DNA of 64,000 nt, taken from NCBI GenBank assembly GCA_965277895.1, contig CBDIDR010000001.1, positions 186,001 to 250,000 of the forward strand. Reading direction: 5' to 3'. The position numbers were made by a program, and so were the translations under genes. Shown here in pieces: positions 25,849 through 37,800 of the stretch. Under the pieces are notes generated by a model. That model ran no database searches, was not told the DNA's origin, and worked only from the letters and a program-made list of their open reading frames with translations. The DNA is from GCA-2862585 sp965277895 (GTDB taxonomy: Bacteria > Bacteroidota > Bacteroidia > Flavobacteriales > UBA7312). Each line of letters starts with the position of its first letter. Positions within the stretch are counted from its first letter, which is position 1.

Positions 25849-28800
25849 TCACAAGGCTGCTTCAGTACTGAAGGCTGAGAAGTCACCCCATCCCGAATGA
25901 TACATTGGGTCTGAGTTGCCATCTTCGTCTACGTTTCCTGTACACCATGCTTTAGTGTGCCATTCGTAATCTGTACTCGCTGTAAAGTTTCCTTTCAAGC
26001 CATTGATGTTTCCATCGTTTCCACCGATTACGTAACGGTAACTGTTAGTGCCTAACTCACGCATCTTTCCTTTTGACTGCCATACGCCCCACTCTCCAGA
26101 TGGTGCATCGGCAAAGAAAGTTACCCAATTAGCTTCAGCAGATACTGAAAGGTTATCTAAGTTAGGACAAGCTGGTAGAGTAGTGTACTCAAAGTTAGCT
26201 GACCAATCCGACTGACAGTTAATTGTCAAGTCTTCATTTAGTACTCTAGCTCTCATTGACCACTCATAAGTAGTACCTGGCTCCATAAAGTAACGGGTTC
26301 TACTTGTACCGTTCCAAGAGTTAGTGTTCACAGGACCAGCAGAAATTACTGTCCAGCCATCGGCTCCACTTCCTAATACTCTGTAACGAATCATATAGTG
26401 TGATGGTGCAGCATCTGTTGCTGACCAGTTGAATGTTACTCTATTGTGAATAATGTTATCAACTGATAGTCCAGAAGGAACAACATCACATGGGTTAACA
26501 CCTGCAGGCTCACCAATAGTGAACGCTTCTTCTGCAACACACGATGAAGTAATGTCAGTTACCTGAACGATGTAGTCTCCTGCAGATAATGCGAATGGGT
26601 TTTGTGGAACACCATCAGCATCAAATACAGCAACATCGTAGTTCGATGAACCACCTAATCCAGTTGCTTGTACATTACCATCAGACCCGCCATTAACAGA
26701 AGCGTCTGTAGTACCTATCAATTGTACGTAGAATTCATTACAGAAAGTACAACTACCGTCATCTTCAGTAGCATTAGGGTCATAGTTGTCCCCATTAGCA
26801 TCTGTACAACCAGCAACCTCGAATTCATCACAAACTCCGTCGCCGTCAGTATCTACTAAGCAAAGACCATCACAGTCATAACCTGCATCTGCATAAGTAC
26901 ATGAAGCATCATCATCTGTTGCATCTGCGCTAAAGTTACATGCAGTCTCATCAGTACATCCTGATACTTCGTCAGCATCACATACGCCATCGCCATCAGC
27001 ATCTTCTAAACAAACGCCGTCACAGTCGAGGCCTTCTCCAGCAAATACACATGAGTTGTCATCAGTATTAGCATCAGCATTAAAGTTACATGCTAATTCG
27101 TCAGTACAACCTTCAACAACAGCTATACAAGAACCATCGTCAACATTTGCTATATCATTATAGTTTAATGCTAATGAATCCGTACATCCAAGAACAATAT
27201 CACAGTATGCAACACCGTCCATCTCACCAACTGAAATGTCAGTAAACGTTCCAGCTTGTGCCTCTACAATTAAGTCACCTAAAGTGAATGAAATTTCGTA
27301 GTCAGTAGCTCCGCCACCAACAGTAACTTCATAACATCCTGCAGGTACACATAAGAATTCAGATGCAAAGTCAGTGTATTCAGTAACACCACCAGAAGTG
27401 ATGGTATTAAGACCATCAGTCATAGTGAATGTTGCTCCATTCCAGCTGTCACCGAACGCATCGTATGACATTAACTCAATTGAGTTATCTGTACATGGGA
27501 TACAAGAATCATCGTCATCAGTAGCTGAAGCGTCGTAGTTAGAAGCTGTTGGGTCAGTACATCCAGAAATTTCATCTGCATCACAAACGCCATCTAAATC
27601 AGCATCTTCTAAACAAACACCGCCACAGTCATAACCCTCTTCTGCATAAGTACAACCGTAGTCAACTTCTGCATTAGGATCATAGTTACATGCTGTTGAA
27701 TCCATACATCCTGATAATGCACATGCACCACCGAACTGTTGAACATCTGCTTCATTAAGGTCATTGTCGTAATCGCCGAATTGTACAGAAGCATAAACTG
27801 CTGTACTATCAGAAATAGACCATCCTGCCTCTGCAGTAAAGTATTCGTCATTACTATTGTAAGTAACTGTGTTACATTGTGCTAAATCAACACAAGCAGT
27901 CACAGAACCTACTCCAGTTAGAAGTACTTGGTCGTTTACAGAGATAGATGCAATTGTTCCATCAATATCTGCATCTTCAAGAGTTACAGTAACTACATTG
28001 AATAGACAGTTGCCATCACAGTCAACGAAGTCGTTGTCTGGGTAAGTACATGAACCATCGTCAGAAGTAGCTAATGAGTCATAGTTACATGCTGCAACAT
28101 CAGTACATCCAAATGTACCAGTAGTGAAGCTTAAAGATAGGTCATAATCATAACAACCCCATGTTGCTAAACCGTCTACAACAACATAGTAAGTGGTTGA
28201 GTCATTTGATTCGAATGTCATTGATTCACCAGTACTAGCTGAACCACCAGTTTGGTTAAATTCAAGTAAGGTAGTTGTCGAATCTAATGGGTTACCATCA
28301 AATAATGCCATTGAAGTAAAGGTAGTTGGACCAGTTAAAACAAAACTTGCATTAACAGTTCCATTAGCACCATCGAAATAGAATGCCATATCCTCGCCAC
28401 TCATAAAGTCAGTTCCTAATGGGCTATAAGCAGTATTAGTACCGTCATAATCATTTTCGTGTAAACACGTAGATGAAGATGTTGTGTAATCTAATTCTAC
28501 CCACATCGCAACAGGATATTCACAAGATCCATTTTCAAAATCAACCGTTTCGTCATAGTTAATAGCAGCTGGGTCAGTACATCCAAATGTACCACAAGCA
28601 TCACCAAATGAACCAGGATTATCAATTGTAGTATTGTAATCAGAAGAGTACACTACGTTGCTATCTGCATCAGAAATACTATATGTACATTCGTTAGCCC
28701 AAACTCCACCTGAAACAAAGTATATCTCATGACAAATATCAGCAAGACATGTTGTGAAAGTGGCTTCATTACCAGTACTAAAAGTGAATACCTGACCATC

Positions 28801-31800
28801 TATATAAAGTTCATGCTGACCTCCAATTGATCCCCAACCATCACCATATGAATCGAATAACGTAATAGTATATGTTTCGCCTTCGTAGCAGTCACCATTA
28901 CAGTCAACTGTTGCAGTAGGGTAAAAACAAGAACCATCACTGTAGTCAGCTTCTGGGTCATAGTTACATGCAGTTGAATCAACACATCCACCTACTAGAT
29001 CTTGAGCAACACAGTATACATCGAATACCATATCATCATTTCTAGTTACAGATCCGTCAGAATCGAATACTACAGTAATACCGTTTCCTAAACCTGTTGC
29101 ATAATTGAAGGCTAAGTCACCGTCAAATACAGCAATCTGGTTTTCAACAGAAATAGCAGCATCACCAATACCGTCGTAAACGTACCAGTAATCCCAGTTT
29201 GATTCTGTTTCACCAGCTGTAAACACAACTGTTACAGGTGTTTCACCATCAGAAGCATAAGTAAATACTTCGAACATGTTGTTCTCATAAGGCCCAGCGA
29301 TAGAGTCTGTAATGATGTTATCAAATCCACAACCAGAGGCTAGGAAGTTGTTATCACAATCAAACCCTTCTGTTGGGAAGATACATGAGCCATCATCAAC
29401 ATCAGCTGTATCAGCATAGTTACATGCTAGTTCATCAGTACAACCAAATACGAAGTCATATATACATGATCCATCATCCATATTTGCAATAGAGTCATAA
29501 TTTAATGCTAATGTATCCATACATCCATAAAGGAAATCAGCACAGTATACATTAAACACCATATTACCATAAGTCTCATCGCCATTTACAGAACCGTCAG
29601 TATCCCAAACAACTGTGATACCATTACCGTTTCCTTGTGCGTATAATCCTTCTAACACGTCATTGAATTCTGCTATTAGGTTGTCTGCATTTATAGCGTC
29701 ATCACCTATACCGTCATAAATTCTCCAGTCATCACAGCAGCCTTCTGTATCACCACTAGTAAATAGAATACTAACAGGTGTTACGCCGTCTGATGGATAA
29801 GTGAATACTTCTAACATATTATTATCGTATGGCACAGAAATAGAATCTGTGATCACATTATCAGTACCACAAGCAGATCCAGTAAAGTTACCATCACAGT
29901 CAAAGCCATCAGCTGGATAGATACAAGATAAGTCATTGTAATCAGCAGAATCATTGTAATTACACGCGAACTCATCTGTACATCCACCTACACCAATTAA
30001 CGAAGTAATTGAGATGTCAAATTCAAAACAGTCTTCAAAGTTATCAGAGTCTACAATCACGAAATATGTATTACCAGCTTCGGTATCGAATATGATATCG
30101 AATTCCATATCCTCAGTTCCTGAGTAAGTCTCACTATCGACTAGTGTTCCTCCATCTAATGGGTTACCGTTGTAGATTACTAGGTGACCATCATTAAACG
30201 TAAGGTCAGAGTATCCGTATACAGATGCCAACACTTGATTGCCATCACCTGCGAAAGCAAAGGCCATATCTTCTCCATCAGTATTCCAAGTAAATCCTGG
30301 GTAATCAGATACATCAGTAGCGTTGTAGTCGTCGTCATCTAGACACAAGTTAAATGAACCTGTAAAATCTAATTCAACATCTATATAATCTGCTAATTCA
30401 ACACCGTCGCAGTCAAATCCAACTTCAGGATATTCACAAGCATCAGCTGGTTCGTATGTAGCTAATTCATCATAGTTACAAGCGAATTCGTCCATACATC
30501 CCCATAGCGAAGAGTCTGGAAGTTCGAATAATGTAGCTGTAATTGTTCCAACTGAGTCAGTATTCCAAGTATCAACAGCCTGGAAGTAAATGCATTCGCC
30601 TGCAGCTAATACAACTTCTTCAAGGTTAGGACTAAATGAAAATACTTCAGCAGAATCACAATCCGCAACTACGTAAACCATATCAGCGTTAAGCTCTTCA
30701 AATGTTACAACAGCTCCGTTTCCAGAAGCATCAGAACATAAGAAAGACCAAGGTGCTGTTTCTACATCTTCTTCAACAGATGCTACTGCACCTTCAGTTG
30801 CTGAAGTACATAAGAATTCACATGATCCATTTTCGAATGTTGCATCTGGATTGTAGTTATCGTATGCTTCATCCGTACAACCACCAATATTAGGATCCTC
30901 ACATTCTCCACCGCCTATAGAAACAACACTATAATCAATCGATCCACCGTCTACATCCAAGAAGTAGTAGTCTGCAGTAAGGTCATCTAAAATTTGTAAC
31001 TGAGAACCATCAGTCCATCCCTGGCTAGATGACGCACCCATTGAAATAGTATAGCACCCTGCAGGAACACACATTAACTCTGTTTTACCTTCCCATGCGC
31101 CGAGTTCGCCACTTACTACAGAGAATACAGTATCAGTTTCGTTATAAACAAACACTTCATCTGTAGTAATGTTTTCTTGGTTAAAGCTAAAGGTTACATC
31201 AACCTCGCCATCTGGACATGTAATACATGAACCGTCGTCAACTGAAGCGTCAGCGTCATAGTTAGAAGCTGCTGGGTCGGTACAACCGAATGTTGCACAA
31301 CTTGCATCACCTATACTAAAGTAAGTAGATAGTTCCTGTGGCACTCCATAACCGTCATTTAGTTCTGACTCAGTATTAATACCCGAGTTAGGCCCCATTA
31401 CAGTGGATGGAACTAATATTTCACCAAATTGGTTAGTTACAGTAAACGTACCGTTACCATTCCATCCGTCACCATATGAATCATAAGTAACTAATTTGTA
31501 ACAAGCTGCAGGTAAACAACCTGTAGTTTTCACATAAACTTCATTGTTAGAATATGTTTGAGTACTAGAAATGATAAACTCTTCCGTTTCGTCATTATAT
31601 AACTCCCAAGAAATTTCCTGAGACCATGAAGAACCAGTTGCGATAGTAATAGTAATTATATCGTCAGGTAGAGTTGCTTCAGGAAGTTCTGAAACTTCTT
31701 CACCATCTACACAGAATACACAAGAGCCGTCGTCAACTACATTGGCTGCATCATAGTTGTTAGCTAATGGATTCGTACATCCTACTGGGCAACCCATGTT

Positions 31801-34800
31801 ATTTAACTGGAATTCTCCTTCTGGATATGTTGTCCATACGTTAGTTGTTGATTCACCATTAACATCTAATATAGTATACACGTCGTCTCCAATTGTTAAA
31901 GAACCTTGGTTCCATCCGTCACCATATGAATCTTCAAGTGTAACCGTATAAGTCTCTGGTAATACAACGCAGTCGTTGAATCCAACAGTTCCTGAAGACA
32001 TCTCTGCAACTACATTACCATCACAGTCAGCAATAGTAAATGAGTTCTCACTAGCATAACTTCCAGGAGTATAAACTACAGCAACACCTTCTAAGCAGTT
32101 ACCGTCACAGTCAAATCCTTCTGCAGCATAAGTACAAGAACCATTGTCTTGTTCTGCAGCTTCGTCATAGTTACATGCAGCAACATCCGTACAACCTTGT
32201 ACTAATGCATACTCACATAATGTGTTGTCAGAAATATCTGCATCAGCATTATAGTTTTCTGCTGTTGAATCTGTACAAGCTGTTACACAACCAGAACCAA
32301 ATAATGAAACTTCAGGACTACTATTTCCTGAAACAATAATATTTCCAGCAGCATCAGCAACATTCCAAGAACATTCAGTTTCCCAAGCGCCGCCATCTAC
32401 AAATGCAATCTCATTACATAAAGTTGAATCTAAACATAAAGTGTATGACACCTCGTTTAGACCTGAATTCGATGAAGTTCCGTTTGAGAAGTCTTGTCCG
32501 TAAGAAACACCATTAACTACAACAGTATGAATTCCAGAAGAAGCGTACCATCCGTCACCGTAAGAATCAAATAATGTTAAGGTGTAATTGGTCGCAACAT
32601 CTAAGCAGTTGCCATCACAATCAAAGCCTTCCGCAGCATAAGTACAAGAACCATTGTCTTGTTCTGCAGCTTCATCATAGTTACATGCAGTAGCATCCGT
32701 ACAACCTTGTGCTAATGCATACTCACATAATGTGTTGTCAGAAATATCTGCATCAGCATTATAGTTTTCTGCAGTAGAGTCTGTACAAGCTGTAACACAT
32801 ACTCCCATATTTTCAGGAGTTGAACCAAATGAACCTTCTTGACCCATAAATGACCAAGATGTTTCAGAATCCCATGATCCAGATGTCCAAGTTATAATAT
32901 AACAGTCAGCCGTAGGTACACAAACGCTAGAGTTTAAACCATTAACACCATCATTAATACAAGCATAATCTACTCCGTTGATAGTAAGAGCTGCACCGTT
33001 CCATCCGTCACCATAGGAATCTGACATTACTAGAAGATCGCCTTCTAAGCAGTTGCCATCACAGTCAAAGCCTTCTTCTGCATAAGTACAAGAACCATTG
33101 TCTTCCTCTGCAGTTTCGTCATAGTTACATGCAGTAGCATCCGTACAACCTTGTACTAATGCATATTCACATAGTGTATTGTCAGAAATATCTGCATCAG
33201 CATTATAGTTCTCTGCTGTAGAGTCTGTACAAGCTGTTACACATACCCCCATATTTTCAGGAGTATTTCCATCTTCAACTTCTTGACCCATAAATGACCA
33301 AGATGTTTCACCTACATATGAGCCATTTGTCCAAGACATAATGTAACAGTCAGCTGTAGGCACACAAACAATAGAACTAGAACCATCATCAATAGTGTAA
33401 TCTACACCGTTGATAGTTAAAATGTTTCCATTCCATCCGTCACCATAAGTGTCTGACATTACAAGAAGTTCGCCTTCTAAACAGCCACCATCACAGTCAA
33501 AGCCTTCTGCAGCATAAGTACAAGAACCATTGTCTTGCTCTGCAGTTTCGTCATAGTTACATGCAGCAGCATCCGTACAACCTTGTACTAATGCATACTC
33601 ACATAATGTGTTGTCAGAAATATGAGCTGTAGCATCGTAATTCTCTGCGGACTCATCAGTACAGCCTGTAATACAACCTGCTTCACCAATTGAAATAAAG
33701 TCAGTGCCTGTTTCGCCAAAAGCACCAGGGGTAACTAATTCGCCTCCGTCAAGAGAATATGCAAACGCATAAAAACCTCCTGAACCAGAAATACCACTAA
33801 TTTCATAACAACCATCTACTAAACACTCAGAAAGATCATCTGTTTCAGTTGAAGCAACTGACTCTCCAGTGGAAGCGTTAGTAAATGTCCATGACCCACC
33901 CCATTGTATTAAAGAGTAGGTAGAGCCACCTGTTGAAATTTCTTGAACATTGATCGAAGTGAATGTGCCATCGAGGCAGTTACCATCACAATCAAAGCCT
34001 TCTTCTGCATAAGTACAAGAACCATTGTCTTCCTCTGCAGTTTCGTCATAGTTACATGCAGTAGCATCCGTACAACCTTGTACTAATGCATATTCACATA
34101 ATGTGTTGTCAGAAATATCTGCATCAGCATTATAGTTCTCTGCTGTAGAGTCTGTACAAGCTGTTACACATACTCCCATATTTTCAGGAGTTGAACCAAA
34201 TGAACCTTCTTGACCCATAAATGACCAAGATGTTTCAGAATCCCATGATCCAGATGTCCAAGTTATAATATAACAGTCAGCTGTAGGCACACAAACAATA
34301 GAACTAGAACCATCATCAATAGTGTAACCTACACCGTTGATAGTAAGAGCTGCACCGTTCCATCCGTCACCATAGGAATCTGACATTACTAGAAGATCGC
34401 CTTCTAAACAGCCACCATCACAGTCAAAGCCTTCTGCAGCATATGTACAAGAACCATTGTCTTGCTCTGCAGTTTCGTCATAGTTACATGCAGCAGCATC
34501 CGTACAACCTTGTACTAATGCATACTCACATAATGTGTTGTCAGAAATATCTGCATCAGCATTATAGTTCTCTGCTGTAGAGTCTGTACAAGCTGTTACA
34601 CAAGTACCAAATAGTCCATCTTCGTCTGCACCAGAAGCAAGAACTCCAGATTCATCAGAAACAGACCATGAGTTTTCATAAGACCAAAAGTCAGTAGCCG
34701 CATATGTAACAGTCTGGCAAACAGATAAATCTACACAAGCAACAAATGATTCTGAAGAACCAGAAGTCAACTCGTAAGTAGACCCGTCTACAACAACAGA

Positions 34801-37800
34801 ACCACCACCATCACCATAAGAGTCTGAAAGTGTAATAGTTATGTTTGTTCCAGTAATACAGATGCCATCACAGTCAAAGCCTTCTGCAGCATATGTACAA
34901 GAAAGATCATCTTCTGTTGCTTCTGCATTATAATTACATGCTGCTACATCTGTACATCCAGGTACTGGTTCTGGACAAGCTTCACATGAACCATAAGTAT
35001 CATTTGAGTTCTCTCCAGCAGGTAGTAGTCGGTTTGCGTAACCGGCTGCTTCATCCCATATTGGAGCACATGTTGCACCGTTAACCATATCGTCAACTAA
35101 ATCTTCCTGACCAGCCCAATAGTCTACCATGAATTTGTATTCAATAGTATCACCAGGAGTTAGTCCATTCATTGTAATAGAATAAATACCATCACCATCA
35201 GGATCAGTCATTACTATATCAGCTGTCCAGTTCCATAATGGACCTGTTAAGTGTACAGAGTTGAAAGCAACATCTGCACAGTTCATGTCAACATTGAAAG
35301 TGGATTCAACTCCACAACCTGTATATTGAGATGCAGTATATTCATTAATACCAGGCTGGAATACTTGTAAAAAGTTCATTATTGGAATGGTACATCCATT
35401 ACCAAGACTAACTCCCCATCCACTATAGTTATCAGCAGGGCCTGTTACAGCTACTAGATATTCGAATTGACCAATAGATGGATCAAATTCAGCAGAACCA
35501 GTATAAATACCATCGCCGTCGTCGTCAGAGAGCTCAACGCCCCAGCCATTCCAACCGTTCCATGAACCGTTAATAACAACATTATCGTAATCTGCATTTG
35601 GATAATCAACATAGTTCATGTCAATTTCAAAGTTTACAGTAACAAAAGTTGCCGGAGCAGGACAAGTACCGTCATTATCACAGGTTCCAAAACAGTGTAA
35701 TAAAGTAGTATCACCATTAATTTCTGGTAATATTCTATCCCACCAGTTTCCTGGATCAGCACATGGTAAATCAGTTAGATTTTCCTTGGTATTCCAGTCT
35801 TCAGCCCATCCTGGACTATTAAAGAAAGCATAATTTCCACTTGTTCCAGCGGCTAGTTCAACATCAACTGTCCATATACCATCACCGTCAGAGTCAGACA
35901 TTTGGTAAGCTTGAGCATTACCCAAAACACCACCACCAACATACATACCGTTAGCACCAACAGTAATGTTGGCTGTGTTAACAGAGAATGTTACAGTATT
36001 ACAGTCTTCACATACAACAGGAGCACAACCAACAGTTGGAACTTCTGAATATGTATCAACATCTGCTTCAAAAATTACTAAGAAGTTAGTGCCTTCACAT
36101 CCGTTACCCCATTGTGGGCCCCAGCCAGACCAGCCGTCTGCAGCGCTTGTTACAGATACTACATATTCAAATTGTACAACAGCTGGATCTATTGAACCAG
36201 AACCAGTCCAAACACCATCGCCATCAGCGTCAGAGAGCTCAACTCCCCAGCCTGCCCAGCCATTCCATGAGCCATTAATAACTACAATTCCTGTTGAATC
36301 GTATTCAACACCATTCATATCAACTGTAAAGTCTACAGTATTAAGAGTAGGTTCAACAACATCACAACCAACAGTTGGAGCTTGAGCGTATGTATCAACG
36401 CCTTCTTCAAAAATTACTAAGAAGTTATTTCCTTCACATCCGTTACCAAATTGTTGCCCCCAGCCAGAATATCCGTCAGCAGGACCAGTAATGGCTACTA
36501 CGTATTCAAATTGTACAACAGCTGGATCTATTTCACCAGTTCCTGTCCATACACCATCACCGTCAGCATCTGTAAGCGCTACGCCCCAGCCTGCCCAGCC
36601 ATTCCATGAGCCATTAATAACTACATTATCGTAGTCCATTGCATTGTAGTCAACGCCATTCATGTCAACTGTAAAGTCAACATAGTTAGGATACGTACAC
36701 AAATCGTTTGAAACGTTTGCGTCAGCATTATAGTTTAAAGCTAATGTATCTGTACATCCTTCAACAATAGCAACACATGCACCCTGTCCGTTTCCACCGC
36801 CAGAACCGTTTCCACCACCAGCACCTTGTACTAGAGTAAATCCTTCTAAGCAGTTTCCGTCACAGTCTGCATTATTATTTGCATACTCACATAATGAGAC
36901 GTCTGAAACGTCAGCATCAGCATTGTAGTTACATGCAGCTTCATCCATACAAGCAGTTACACAAGTACCAAATAGTCCATCATAGTCTGCACCAACAGCA
37001 AGAACTCCAGATTCATCAGAAACAGACCATGAGTTTTCATAAGACCAAGAGTCAGTAGCCGCATATGTAACAGTCTGGCAAACAGATAAATCTACACATG
37101 CAACAAATGATTCTGAAGAACCAGAAGTCAACTCGTAAGTAGACCCGTCTACAACAACAGAACCACCACCATCACCATAAGAGTCTGAAAGTGTAATAGT
37201 TATGTTTGTTCCGGTAATACAGATGCCATCACAGTCAAAGCCTTCTGCAGCATAAGTACAAGAACCATTGTCTTGCTCTGCAGTTTCGTCATAGTTACAT
37301 GCAGTAGCATCCGTACAACCTTGTACTAATGCATATTCACATAATGTGTTGTCAGAAATATCTGCATCAGCATTATAGTTCTCTGCTGTAGAGTCTGTAC
37401 AAGCTGTTACACATACTCCCATATTTTCAGGAGTTGAACCAAATGAACCTTCTTGACCCATAAATGACCAAGATGTTTCATTATCATATGATCCAGATGT
37501 CCAAGTTATAATATAGCAGTCAGCTGCAGGTACACAAACATTAGAGCCTGTACCAGAAGTAGAGTAATCTACTCCATTGATAGTTAAAGCTGCACCGTTC
37601 CATCCGTCACCCCATGAATCTGACATTACTAAAAGATCGCCTTCTAAGCAGTTGCCATCACAGTCAAAGCCTTCTGCAGCATAAGTACAAGAACCATTGT
37701 CTTGCTCTGCAGTTTCGTCATAGTTACATGCAGCAGCATCCGTACAACCTTGTACTAATGCATACTCACATAATGTGTTGTCAGAAATATCTGCATCAGC

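Larger units (their letters stand above)
31950..34902 (-). repeat. tandem near-identical module array, inner block
   Basis: Successive units of roughly 400-500 bases, each encoding ACTDSTAENYNADADISD, then GCTDxxACNYDExAE, then GFDCDG and a DSYGDGWNG module. Units near 32.2, 32.7, 33.2, 33.6, 34.1 and 34.5 kb share long identical DNA stretches, which indicates recent duplication or gene conversion rather than only protein-level selection. Confidence 0.85.

Noticed and set aside
35966..36385. Plus-strand open frame of 139 codons and several smaller ones opposite the giant gene
   Set aside because: They are shadows of the biased codon use on the coding strand, rich in Ser/Thr/Pro, with no independent support.
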